A stretch of DNA of 64,000 nucleotides from JBBREP01 sp963716525. GTDB taxonomy: Bacteria > Actinomycetota > Acidimicrobiia > IMCC26256 > PALSA-610. This document shows positions 24,431 to 32,821 of the stretch, piece by piece. The notes below the pieces were generated by a model that was not told the DNA's origin, did not search any database, and worked only from the letters and a program-made list of their open reading frames with translations. The number at the start of each line of letters is the position of its first letter. The first letter of the stretch is position 1. The position numbers and the translations under genes were made by a program. The DNA lies in contig OY970315.1 of the NCBI GenBank assembly GCA_963716525.1, positions 1,488,001 to 1,552,000 on the forward strand, written 5' to 3'.

Positions 24431-25920
24431 CCGACGCCTCTCGTGCCGCTCCCGCGCGCCACCGAGCACCTGGAGCACGGCCGCGACGAGGCCGTCGATG
24501 TCGTGCGGGTCGGCTTCGGCGTCGACGCGCAGGCCGCGCGCCACCGCGGTGTCGGAAGTGATCGGGCCGATGCTGATGATCGCGACGCCGCTCGAGTCGA
24601 ACGTGCCCACGAGGTCGCAGAAGTGGTCGACGGTCGACGACGAGGTGAACGTGACCGCGTCGACCCGCCCGGCGCGCACCGCCTCGAGGTCGGCCGCGGC
24701 CGGCGCCGCGGGCACCGTGCGGTACACGGCAACGACGTCGACGTCGTAGCCGGCGGCGCGCAGGCCGTCGGGCAGCACGTCGCGTGCCGTCTCCGCACGA
24801 GCGAGCAACACATGCAGGCCCGCAGCATCGGGACGGGGGAAAGCGTCGAGGAGCGACTCGGCGACGAAGCGCGGTGGCACGAGATCGGCCACGATGCCGT
24901 GCGCCGCGAGCTCGCGCGCGGTGCCGGGGCCGATGCACGCGATCCGCAAGCCGTGCAGCGCGCCGGCGCGTCGAGACCGCGCGGCGCCAGGGCGCGATCG
25001 AACAGGCATCGCACGCCGTTCGCCGACGTGAGCACGAGCCACTCGTAGCGGTCGAGCGCCGGCAGCTCGACCGGCACCGGCTCGACCCGGATGGCCGGCA
25101 GCTCGATCACGCCGGCGCCGAGCGCCTCGAGGCGCGACCGCAACGCGCTCGCCTGCTCACGGGCGCGGGTCACCACCACACGGCGGCCGAGCAAGGGCCG
25201 GCGTTCGAACCACCCGAGGTCGAGTGCGGCCACCGCGCCGACGACGATTGCCGACGGCGACTCGATCCCGGCCGTGGCGACGGCGCCGAGTGTGGTGCGC
25301 ACGGTGCGGTGCTCGGCGGTGGTGCCCGACCGCACCGCGGCGACCGGTGTGGTGCTGGCCAGCCCGCCGGCCTGCAGGCGCGCGGCGATGTCGGCGATGT
25401 GGCCCACGCCCATCAGGATCACGAGCGTGCCGCCGGCCCGGGCGAGCGCCTCCCAGTCGACGTCGCTGCGGCCCTTCGCCGGGTCTTCGTGCCCGGTGAC
25501 GATCGTGACGTGCGTGGCGAGCCCGCGGTGCGTCACGGGGATGCCCGCGTACGCGGGTGCCGCGATCGCGCTCGTCACGCCCGGGACGACCTCGAAGTCG
25601 ACGCCGGCGGCGAGCAGCGCCTCGGCCTCCTCGCCGCCGCGCCCGAACACGAACGGGTCGCCACCCTTCAACCGCACGATGCACGCGCCGGTGCGGCCGT
25701 GCTCCACGAGCGTGGCGTTGATCTCGTCCTGGCTCATCGTGGCGCGCCCCGGAGCCTTGCCCACGTCGACGAGCTGCGCGCCGGCGGGCGCGAGGGGCAG
25801 GAGCGCGGCGGTGCCGAGCCGGTCGTGCACCACCACGTCGGCGCGGGCGAGCAGCTCGGCGCCGCGCCGCGTGAGCAGCCCCGGATCGCCGGGACCCGCG
25901 CCGACGAGATAGACGGTCAC
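24428..25920 (-). CDS. cobA-hemD: fused uroporphyrinogen-III C-methyltransferase / synthase (frame break)
   Basis: About 497 codons. The first half is SUMT/CobA: 'VYLVGAGPGDPGLLTRRGA', 'VRLKGGDPFVFGRGGEE', 'VVPGVTSAIAAPAYAGIPVT', making precorrin-2. The second half is HemD: 'RRVVVTRAREQASALRSRL', 'VLTSANGVRCLFD', and after a break near 24955-24965, 'IACIGPGTARELAAHGI' and 'VTFTSSSTVDHFCD'. Such fusions are common in actinobacteria. The GTG at 25920 is the start of the SAM-binding strand. A GTGA overlap with hemC is expected if a hemC indel is corrected. Confidence 0.9.
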
Positions 25921-26795
25921 GGCGCGCGCCCAGCCGCCAGCGCGCCCCACGGCATGCGGATCGCTCCCCTCGACGCGCCCGTGCCGGCGGGTCAGCTTCC
26001 CGGGCCCGTCGTCGTACTCCTCCACGTCGAGCACGATGCGCCCGCCGTCGATCACCGCGTGCGCCGCGACGGGCAGGTCGCAGCCGCCGCCGACCGCGGC
26101 GAGGAACGCCCGCTCGGCTGCAACGCACCGGTGCGACGGCTCGTGGTCGATCGCCGCGAGGAGGGACTGCGTGGTGGCGTCGCCGGCCCGGCATTCGATC
26201 GCGGATCGCGCCCTGGCCCACCTGCGGCAGCATCGTGTCGACCGGCATGATCTCGGCGATCGCGTCGGTGCGTTCGAGCCGTTCGAGCGCCGCGACCGCC
26301 ACGACGATCGCGTCGAACGAGCGATCGGGGCCGAGTGCGCGTGTGAGCCGGGTCTCGATGTTGCCGCGCAGCTCGCCGAAACGAAGGTCGGGCCGCAGCG
26401 CGCCGAGCTGCGCAGCGCCGACGCACCGAACCGGTGCCCACGGTGCCGCCGTCGGGAATCTCGGCGAGGCGCGCACCGACGAGCGCGTCGCGCGCATCGC
26501 CGCGCACGGGTACGCACGCGAGCAAGAGCTCCGGCGGTGTGTCGGACGGCAGGTCCTTGGCGCTGTGCACGGCGATGTCGGCGCGCCCGTCGAGCACCGC
26601 CTGCTGCACTTCCTTCACGAACACGCCGGTACCGCCGAGCGAGTGGATCGGCACGTCACGCTGTACGTCGCCCGTCGTCGACACGACGACCAGCGCGGCG
26701 TCGGTGCCCTGCGCGCCGTGCAGCAAGCGGCCCACGTGCTCGGCCTGCCAGCGCGCCAGCCGGCTCCCACGCGTCGCGATACGGAGCGCCGCCAC
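25917..26795 (-). CDS. hemC: porphobilinogen deaminase (three frame breaks)
   Basis: Polymerises four porphobilinogens to hydroxymethylbilane. Segment 1 ends 'GTVGTGSVRR'. Segment 2 is 'AAQLGALRPDLRFGELRGN' to 'MLPQVGQGAI'. Segment 3 has 'AIECRAGD' and the cofactor cysteine in 'GGGCDLPVAA'. Breaks near 26425 and 26195 each look like one extra C. A third near 25935-25945 is inferred: with one base restored the tail reads 'ALAAGRAP' and stops at TGA 25917, overlapping cobA. Without it, hemC would run in frame into cobA. The GTG start lies 15 nt after the hemA stop. Confidence 0.88.
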
Positions 26796-26810
26796 CGGTC
26801 GAGCCGCGGG

Positions 26811-28089
26811 TCAGCGGTCGCCGGGCGGGTCGAGATCGAACAGCGTCGTGAGCGAGTCGGCGAGGAGCTCCCCGCGCTCGGTGCCGGCCGCCTGCTTCAC
26901 GCGCACGGTGGGTTCGTGCAGCAGCTTGTTGGTGACGCCCTTCGTGATCGCCTCGATCAGCGCGACGGTGTCGGGATCGAGCGCTGCGAGCTTGCCGCGG
27001 TGACGTTCGAGCTCGGCCTCGCGCACGTCGTTGGCGCGGCGGCGCAGCGCGGTGACGAGCGGAGCCACGAGCCGTTCGGCGCGCTCCTCGCGGAAGCGCT
27101 CCACCTCGGCGGCGAGGATCTCACGCGCCTTGCCGATCTCGGCACGCCGCCGCTCGGTGGAACGCTGCGCGTAGCCCTTGAGGTCGTCGAGGTCGAGGAG
27201 GCGCACGCCCGGTACCTCGCCGACACCGGCGTCGACGTCACGGGGCATGCCGACGTCGACGACGAGCAGCGGCCGGTCGGGCCGCGTCGCCATGATGCGC
27301 TCCACCGTTTCGCGGTCGAGCAGGATCTCGGTGGCGCCCGTGGATGCGAGCACGACGTCGGAGTCCGCGAGGGTCGCGTTCGAGGTCGTCGAGCGTGCCG
27401 ACGCGGCCGCCGACGCGCGCCGCCAGCGCGGCGCCGCGCTCGGGTGTGCGGTTCGCCACGCAGATGTCGTCGACGCCACGCGCGGCGATCGCGACCGTCA
27501 TGCCTTCACCCATCTCGCCCGCGCCGATCACGAGCACGCGGCAGCCTTCGAAGCCTCCGAGGTGCTCGGCGGCGACGGCGACCGCAGCCGACGACACCGA
27601 CACGGGATGGCGGCCGATCTCGGTCTCGGTGCGCACGCGCTTGCCCACCTCGACGGCCTGGCGGAACACCCGACCGAGCAGCGTGGCGCTGACCTTCTCG
27701 GCCTGCGCGGCCTGCCACGCCTCGCGCACCTGCCCGAGGATCTCGGACTCACCCACGATCATGGAGTCGAGCCCGGCGGCCACACCGAACAGGTGCGACA
27801 CCGCGGCGTCGTCGTAATAGCTGTAGAGGTGGTCGTTGAAGTCGTCGGGCGCGGCGCCCGAGTTCTCGGAGAGGAACTCGACCACGTCGCCGACCGCGGC
27901 ATGGAAGCGCGAGCAGTACGCGTAGATCTCGGTGCGGTTGCACGTGGAGAGCACCGCGACCTCCAGCAGGTGCTCACGGCCCGCGAGATCGTGCAGCGCC
28001 TTGGTGAGGCGGGTGTCGGGGACGGCCATACGCTCCAGCAGGCCGACGGGCACGGTGCGGTGGTTCAAGCCGACGACGATCACAGACAC
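26811..28089 (-). CDS. hemA: glutamyl-tRNA reductase (frame break)
   Basis: About 426 codons. First committed step of the C5 pathway: Glu-tRNA to glutamate-1-semialdehyde. Marks are 'VIVVGLNHRTVPVGLLERM' at the N-terminus, the catalytic Cys in 'LSTCNRTEIYAY', 'MIVGESEILGQVREA', the NADPH loop 'VLVIGAGEMGEGM', and the C-terminal dimerisation helix. One extra C in a ccc run near 27373 shifts the frame between 'TLDDLERD' and 'LADSDVVLASTGA'. The start is GTG 28089 (or 28083), overlapping the previous gene. Confidence 0.94.
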
Positions 28090-28730
28090 GAGCGCAGCTT
28101 CTCCTTGGCCTCGTCGAGCCGGCCGTCGCGCACGAGCTCCACCATGCCGGACTGCAACGCCGACTGCCAATCGGCTTCTTCCGAGCTGCGGCCCGTGGCC
28201 CGCATCTCCTCGCGCGCCTCGGCCAGCAGCTCGAGCAGCGGCTCCAGCTCGTCGCCGAGCTCCGACTCGATGCGGCCGCGCAACCACTTCGCGAGCGCCG
28301 GCGAGCGGCCACCGGTGCCGATCGCCACGACCACGTCGGAGCGCCGCACCACCGAGAGCAACGTGAACGAGCAGTTCGCGGGGTCGTCGGCGCTGTTGCA
28401 CCACATGCGCCGGGCCTCGGCGGCCTCGTGGACGGCCGCGTTCACCGTGGGATCGTCGGTGGCGGTCACCGCGAGCCACGCTTCGTCGAGATCGTTGGGC
28501 ACGAACGCGCGCTTCGTGACGGAGACCTTGCCCGCTGCCGCCCACGTTTGCACCTCGGTACCGGGCTGGGGTGCGACCACGTGCACGTCGGCGCCGAGCG
28601 CGAGGAGCGACTCGATCTTGCGGGCGGCGATGCGCCCCGCTCCCACCACCACGACCCGCCGGCCCGCCACGAGCAGGTTCACCGGCCAACCGCGAAGCTC
28701 CGGCCGCCGCGCGCCGGCCGCGCCGGTCAC
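28080..28730 (-). CDS. precorrin-2 dehydrogenase / sirohydrochlorin ferrochelatase-type protein
   Basis: About 216 residues, the CysG N-terminal / Met8 type, which oxidises precorrin-2 with NAD and may insert iron to give siroheme. The NAD-binding 'VVVVGAGRIAARKIESLLAL' is near residue 26. 'CNSADDPANCSFTLLSVVRR' and 'AIGTGGRSPALAKWLRGRIE' complete the family pattern. The start GTG 28730 overlaps the rex stop as GTGA, and its own stop overlaps hemA. It works with the CobA domain downstream in the same operon. Confidence 0.9.
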   Translation of the reverse strand: MTGAAGARRPELRGWPVNLLVAGRRVVVVGAGRIAARKIESLLALGADVHVVAPQPGTEVQTWAAAGKVSVTKRAFVPNDLDEAWLAVTATDDPTVNAAVHEAAEARRMWCNSADDPANCSFTLLSVVRRSDVVVAIGTGGRSPALAKWLRGRIESELGDELEPLLELLAEAREEMRATGRSSEEADWQSALQSGMVELVRDGRLDEAKEKLRSCL

Positions 28731-29425
28731 GTGAGGGCGTCCCCCGCGAGCGCGTGGGCGGCCGCAGCCGGGGGTGCCGTTGGCGCGCCGTTGGCCCGCA
28801 GCTGGTAGAAGCTCAGGATCTGGAGCTCGGTGGCCAGGTCGACCTTGCGCATCGAGACGTCGTCGGGCACGTTGATCACCGCCGGGGCGAAGTTGAGGAT
28901 CGAGCGTACGCCCGCGTCCGTGAGCAGGTCGGCCACGTGCTGGGCCGCCGACGCCGGTGTGGCGATGATGCCGATCGACACGGCCCGGTCGGCAACGATC
29001 CCCTGCAGCCCGTCGAGCGGTTCGATGGTGAGCTCGCCGATCGGCTGGCCGATCCGCTCGGGGGCGACGTCGAGCAGGCCGACGATCCGGAAGCCCCGGG
29101 CGCCGAAGCCGCGGTAGTTGGCGAGCGCGGCGCCGAGGTTGCCGACGCCCACGATGATGCACGGCCAGTCCTGGGTGAGGCCCAGTTCGCGGCTGATCTC
29201 GTGCAGCAGGTAGTCGACGTCGTAGCCCACGCCCCGGGTGCCGTACGACCCCAGGTAGGAGAGGTCCTTGCGGACCTTGGCCGCGTTCACGCCCGCCATC
29301 TCGGCGAGCCGGTCCGACGAGATCGTGGCGAGCTGCTGCTCGGCACAGTCGAGCAGCGCGCGGTAGTAGCCGGGGAGCCGAGCGACGGTCGCCTCGGGGA
29401 TTCGACGCCGTCCGTTTGGGCTCAC
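28727..29425 (-). CDS. rex: redox-sensing repressor Rex
   Basis: About 232 residues. The winged-helix part has 'LPGYYRALLDCAEQ', 'SSDRLAEMAGVNAAKVRKDL' and 'YLGSYGTRGVGYDV'. The Rossmann part has 'CIIVGVGNLGAALANY' and 'VGLLDVAPERIG'. Rex senses NADH/NAD and represses respiratory and haem genes. I chose GTG 29425 and not the in-frame GTG 29455, because bases upstream of 29432 belong to a dispersed repeat that is non-coding at its other copies. Rex heads the haem operon, as in other actinobacteria. Confidence 0.93.
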   Translation of the reverse strand: MSPNGRRRIPEATVARLPGYYRALLDCAEQQLATISSDRLAEMAGVNAAKVRKDLSYLGSYGTRGVGYDVDYLLHEISRELGLTQDWPCIIVGVGNLGAALANYRGFGARGFRIVGLLDVAPERIGQPIGELTIEPLDGLQGIVADRAVSIGIIATPASAAQHVADLLTDAGVRSILNFAPAVINVPDDVSMRKVDLATELQILSFYQLRANGAPTAPPAAAAHALAGDALT

Positions 29426-29738
29426 GTTCCCTTGCCTCTTGTTCGCTTCGCTCACGGTCCGGCCGGCCTTCCCTCGCTGCGCGGCGGGTACTCGCCCTCG
29501 ATCGTGGAGCCGTCCGGTATCGAGGGTACCGACCTCGTGAACGCTTTCCCGAAGTGAGCGGCCGGGTCGATACCGATTTCACTGCGCGCGCGTGCCGCCA
29601 CGGTCGGTGCCGCGAGTAAGGGCCCCCACTACCGCGCGGCCATGGCGCGGGTCGGGCGCGCTCCGTACGGTTTTGTGGCCCGAGGTGGGCTCGTGTGACA
29701 ATTGTTGACAGTGTGGCTGATGTGAGATCGGGGCGGTT
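29426..29738. other. divergent intergenic region between rex and the LuxR array
   Basis: 313 bp with no gene. It holds one dispersed repeat copy next to rex, and on the array side a TGTGACAATTGTTGACA stretch (29694-29710) which includes a consensus-like TTGACA and loosely resembles a Rex operator. No well-spaced -10 was found. Confidence 0.6.
29432..29485 (-). repeat. dispersed intergenic repeat, third copy
   Basis: On the minus strand this reads agcgagggaaggcc, then gtgagcgaagcgaacaagag, matching the tandem pair at 51208-51330. As there, the unit ends in aacaagagg just before a start codon (rex), so it may supply the Shine-Dalgarno sequence. Confidence 0.85.
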
Positions 29739-30378
29739 ATGACGAGCGGGCAACGGGTCGTGGTGTACGAGCCCCGGCGGCTCGTACGCGAGGGCATCGC
29801 GGGCTACCTCGCTCGCGAGGGATTCGACGTCGTGCCGTGCTCTTCGCCGGCCGAGCTCGGTGCGGTGCTGCAGTGCGACGGGTGCGAGTTCGTCATCGTC
29901 AGCTTCGACGCCGCGCCGCTCGACGCGAGCGCCGCCCTCGAACGCGTCCGCGTGCACTTGCGCCGGACACGCGTGCTTGCCGTCGCGAGCGTGCTCGACC
30001 AGGTGACCGCGCGCCGCTTCGCGCGCGTTCGGTGTGGTCGACGTGGCATCGCCCGAGGTCGGTCTGGCCGGGCTCGTCCAACTGCTGCGCGCGCCGACGC
30101 CCCCGTCGTCGCGCGCCCGGCCGTACGGAGACGCGAGCGTCGCCTTGCCGCCGCGACTCACACCGCGCGAGCGCGAGGTCGTCGCGCTGGTGAGCTCGGG
30201 TCTCACCGCGAACCAGATCGGCGCGGAGCTGCAGATCAGCACGAAGACGGTGGAGAACCACAAGCAACGGGTGTTCCGCAAGCTCGGCGTGCAGAGCCAG
30301 TCGCACGCGGTATCGGTGGCGATGCGGCTCGGGTTGCTCGGTCCGGCGACCGAGCCCGCGTGGGCGGCCGGGAGCTGA
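29739..30378 (+). CDS. LuxR-type regulator with degenerate receiver, A-type copy 1 (frame break)
   Basis: About 213 codons. The N-terminal half has a receiver-like layout but lacks the phosphorylation residues: the acidic pair is Tyr-Glu in 'VVVYEPRRLVREG', the acceptor position is Phe in 'VSFDAAP', and the lysine is missing. The C-terminal NarL/LuxR HTH is intact: 'LTPREREVVALVSSGL' and 'STKTVENHKQRVFRKLGV'. A base is missing in a gcgcgcg run near 30025. It is paralogous to the gene at 31417. The B-type partner starts 4 nt after its stop. Confidence 0.82.
29765..29787 (+). promoter_or_regulatory. palindrome inside the coding start of the first A-type regulator
   Basis: Arms gtacgagcc and ggctcgtac (9 bp each, 5-nt centre) lie at codons 10-16. 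The same palindrome recurs in the paralogue at 31440-31462. It may be an autoregulatory site, or only shared ancestry. Confidence 0.3.
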
Positions 30379-30382
30379 AGTG

Positions 30383-31018
30383 ATGCAAGTGCTCGCGCGC
30401 CGGGTCGGCCTCATCGGCGAGGGCTGGGCGCGCGGCGTCACCGGCGATGCGCTGCGCGCAGCCGGTTGCGCAGTGGTCGGGCTCGACGGGGAGGCCGGCG
30501 CCGGCGAGATGGTCGACGTGGCCGTGGTGGTGGCCGACGACGTGGAACGCGTGCGCGCCGGGAGCCGCCTCGGCGTGGGCTGCCTGCAGGTGCGCACGCG
30601 GCCGCCGAGCGACGACGATCTCGTCGACGCGCTGCTCGCCGGCGCGAACGGGGTGCTCAGCTGCGACCACGGGGTCGCCGAGCTCTACGACGCGGTGCGC
30701 GTGGTGGCCGAGGGCGGCGTGGTGCTCCCGCCGAACGACGTGCGGCGCGTGCTCGACACGTTGCGCCGCGATCGCGGCACCGTGCGGCCGCGCGTCGATC
30801 TGACCGCCCGGCAGCGTTCGGTGCTCGAGCTCATCGTGCGCGGTGAATCGGTGAAGCAGACCGCGCGCACGCTCGGCATCGCGGTGAAGACCGTCGAGAA
30901 CACCCAGAGCCGGCTCTACCGCCGCCTCGGGGTGCGCAACCGCTCGCAGGCCGTCGCCGTGGCCATGCGCTCGGGTCTCGTCCCGGCACCGACCGACGCC
31001 GGCCGCACCCCCGCGTAG
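30383..31018 (+). CDS. LuxR-type regulator with degenerate receiver, B-type copy 1
   Basis: 211 residues. The first 125 residues look like a receiver remnant with no acidic pocket ('RVGLIGEGWARGVTGDALRA'). The HTH is 'LTARQRSVLELIVRGESVKQ' then 'GIAVKTVENTQSRLYRRLG'. Its recognition helix differs from the A-type (ENTQSRLYRR against ENHKQRVFRK), so it should read a different site. GGAG lies 8 nt before ATG 30383, and it is coupled to the preceding A-type gene. It is paralogous to the gene at 32070. Confidence 0.83.
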   Translation: MQVLARRVGLIGEGWARGVTGDALRAAGCAVVGLDGEAGAGEMVDVAVVVADDVERVRAGSRLGVGCLQVRTRPPSDDDLVDALLAGANGVLSCDHGVAELYDAVRVVAEGGVVLPPNDVRRVLDTLRRDRGTVRPRVDLTARQRSVLELIVRGESVKQTARTLGIAVKTVENTQSRLYRRLGVRNRSQAVAVAMRSGLVPAPTDAGRTPA

Positions 31019-31057
31019 CCACCCTCTCGTGGCCCGTGCCGGCGCCGCCGGGCACTG

Positions 31058-31132
31058 CCGGCGCGCGCCGCTCGGTGTGCACCCGGCGCGCGCCGCTCCG
31101 TGTGAACCCGGCGCGCGCCGTTCCGCGTCAAC
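31058..31132. repeat. three 25-bp tandem repeats with a GC palindrome
   Basis: Units start at 31058, 31083 and 31108. Each contains ccggcgcgcgccg, itself nearly self-complementary. Confidence 0.85.
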
Positions 31133-31272
31133 CCGTGTGAACAACGCGCGAACAGCGCGCAGCGAGGTCGTGAAACCGGCCTGCTCGGGGTGCCGAACCC
31201 CTCGCCGCGGCGCCGCGGCCAGCGCGACGATCGCGGGCAGCATGCATGGCGGGCGACCACGGATTGTGCACT

Positions 31273-31293
31273 GCTTCGCACGGTGTGCGAAGC
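31273..31293. promoter_or_regulatory. candidate operator palindrome
   Basis: gcttcgcac / gtgcgaagc, 9-bp perfect arms with a 3-nt centre (ggt), about 125 bp upstream of the second A-type LuxR gene. The size and symmetry suit a dimeric NarL/LuxR-type protein. Confidence 0.45.
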
Positions 31294-31416
31294 TTCCCCC
31301 GGGCTTTCCGGCGGGCAACGTGACGCGATGGTGGTGCGGTTCGTGCTGCTCGCCGCGGTCCGGGGTGCGTGCGGCGGCACGGAAGGGCGGAGCATCGTGA
31401 GTCACCGTGAGTCACC

Positions 31417-32073
31417 ATGAGTGAGGGTCACATCGTCGTGTACGAGCCGCGGCGGCTCGTACGTGAGGGTCTGGCGTCGTATCTCGCTCGGCGCTTCGAC
31501 GTGGTCGCGTGCAGTGAGATCGCCGAGCTCGATCTCGTGCTGCGGGGCCGGGTCACCGCCGCGATCGTGAGCCTCGACGGCGCCACCGAGACGCTCTGGC
31601 GGACGCTTGCGGCGCCTATGAAGTCGCGTCGCGAGCTGCGCGTCATCGGCGTCGCCGGTGCGCTCGATCCCGCGACCACGCGGCGCGCCCGCCGGGCGGG
31701 CGTGCGCGAGATCCTCTCGTCCGACGCCGGGCTCCAGGGCGTGCTCGACGTGCTGGCGGCCGGCCGCAGCTGGGAACGACCGCCGCGCCCGGTGGCGCTC
31801 CGCGTGGTGCCGGCGCCCGTTCCGGACCTCACGCCCCGTGAGCGCGACGTCGTGCACCTGATCAGCCGCGGCCTCACCGCGAGCCAGATCGCGGCCGAGC
31901 TGCTGATCAGCTCCAAGACCGTCGAGAACCACAAGCAGCGCGTGTTCCGCAAGCTCGACGTGCAGAGCCAGTCGCACGCCGTGGCGGTCGCGCTGCGGCT
32001 CGGGCTGCTGAACGGTCCCGCGGTCGCGGTCGCCGCCCAATCCGGGTTGGGCCCGGCCGTCGCCGAATCGTGA
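31417..32073 (+). CDS. LuxR-type regulator with degenerate receiver, A-type copy 2
   Basis: 218 residues. It shares the 'VVYEPRRLVREG' start and the HTH 'LTPRERDVVHLISRGLTASQ' and 'KTVENHKQRVFRKLDVQSQS' with the gene at 29739. Receiver residues are again replaced: Tyr-Glu for the acidic pair, Leu at the acceptor position beside an Asp. The stop overlaps the next start as GTGA. The pair repeats the A-B order of the first two genes, so a two-gene block was duplicated. Confidence 0.87.
   Translation: MSEGHIVVYEPRRLVREGLASYLARRFDVVACSEIAELDLVLRGRVTAAIVSLDGATETLWRTLAAPMKSRRELRVIGVAGALDPATTRRARRAGVREILSSDAGLQGVLDVLAAGRSWERPPRPVALRVVPAPVPDLTPRERDVVHLISRGLTASQIAAELLISSKTVENHKQRVFRKLDVQSQSHAVAVALRLGLLNGPAVAVAAQSGLGPAVAES
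31440..31462 (+). promoter_or_regulatory. palindrome inside the coding start of the second A-type regulator
   Basis: Perfect 10-bp arms (gtacgagccg / cggctcgtac) with a 3-nt centre, at codons 8-16. Compare 29765-29787. Confidence 0.35.
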
Positions 32074-32777
32074 CGGGCACACTCGAGCGTGGGCCCTGTG
32101 TCGCGCTGACGGGGAGCGGGTCGCCTCGGGGTGGCGTCGAGGGCGCGCTGCGCGCCGCGGGCTTCACGGTGTTCGATGCGCCCGAGCACCCTGCCGGCCC
32201 CGCGCATGACGCGCCCGGTGATCCCGCGAGCGGCGCCGACGTTGCCGTTGCGGTCGCTGTCGGTGACGACCTGCGCGGTGTCGCGTGGGCGCGCCGGGTG
32301 GGGGTGCCGTGCGTGCTCGTGCGTGACGTCGCGCCCGGACCCGACGATCTCGTCGAGGCCGTGATGACCGGGGCCGACGGCGTGGTCACGGCCGAAACGT
32401 CGGTGGACGAGTTCCTCCAGGCGGTGCACACCGTGATCGACGGACGCCTGGCGCTGTCGCCGAGTGACGCGCGCTGCCTGGTCGACCGGCTGCGGAACGA
32501 CGTATGGGCATCGCGGCCGCGCGTCGAGCTCACACCCCGCCAGCAGGCGGTGCTCGAGCTCATCGTGAGCGGCGTCTCGGTGAAGCAGACCGCGCGCACG
32601 CTCGGCATCGCGGTGAAGACGGTGGAGAACACCCAGAGCCGCCTCTACCGGCGGCTCGGGGTGCGCAACCGCGCCCAGGCGGTGGCGGTCGCGATGTCGG
32701 AGGGCCTCGTGCGAGCGGGCGAGGAGCACGCGAGTGCCGTCGCGGGCGGGGAATCCCCGGCAACGGTAGAGGGGTGA
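32070..32777 (+). CDS. LuxR-type regulator with degenerate receiver, B-type copy 2
   Basis: 235 residues. The HTH 'LTPRQQAVLELIVSGVSVKQ' and 'GIAVKTVENTQSRLYRRLGV' is nearly identical to the B-type gene at 30383, while the N-terminal receiver-like half has diverged strongly ('VALTGSGSPRGGVEGALRAAG'). No phosphorylation residues are visible. The start GTG overlaps the A-type stop. The contrast between conserved HTH and free N-terminus suggests a shared DNA target with different inputs. Confidence 0.85.
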   Translation: MTGTLERGPCVALTGSGSPRGGVEGALRAAGFTVFDAPEHPAGPAHDAPGDPASGADVAVAVAVGDDLRGVAWARRVGVPCVLVRDVAPGPDDLVEAVMTGADGVVTAETSVDEFLQAVHTVIDGRLALSPSDARCLVDRLRNDVWASRPRVELTPRQQAVLELIVSGVSVKQTARTLGIAVKTVENTQSRLYRRLGVRNRAQAVAVAMSEGLVRAGEEHASAVAGGESPATVEG

Positions 32778-32808
32778 CCACCCCTGCCGGGTAGCGGCGG
32801 GTCGTCGT

Positions 32809-32814
32809 TACCGT
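32809..32814 (+). promoter_or_regulatory. putative -10 element (TACCGT), leaderless
   Basis: TACCGT ends 7 nt before the GTG start of the fifth LuxR-type gene. Confidence 0.4.
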
Positions 32815-32821
32815 CACCGCC

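Larger units (their letters stand above)
31019..31416. other. 398-bp intergenic region inside the regulator array
   Basis: No gene was seen. It contains three 25-bp GC-rich repeats (31058-31132) and a perfect 9-bp-arm palindrome (31273-31293). Short direct repeats gtgagtcacc (31398-31416) immediately precede the second A-type gene. It is the only large gap in the array and is probably the promoter of the second pair. Confidence 0.6.

Noticed and set aside
29694..29710. Rex operator (TGTGACAATTGTTGACA)
   Set aside because: It resembles but does not match the actinobacterial Rex consensus closely, and it lies about 270 bp from rex, nearer the LuxR array. Left as a note only.
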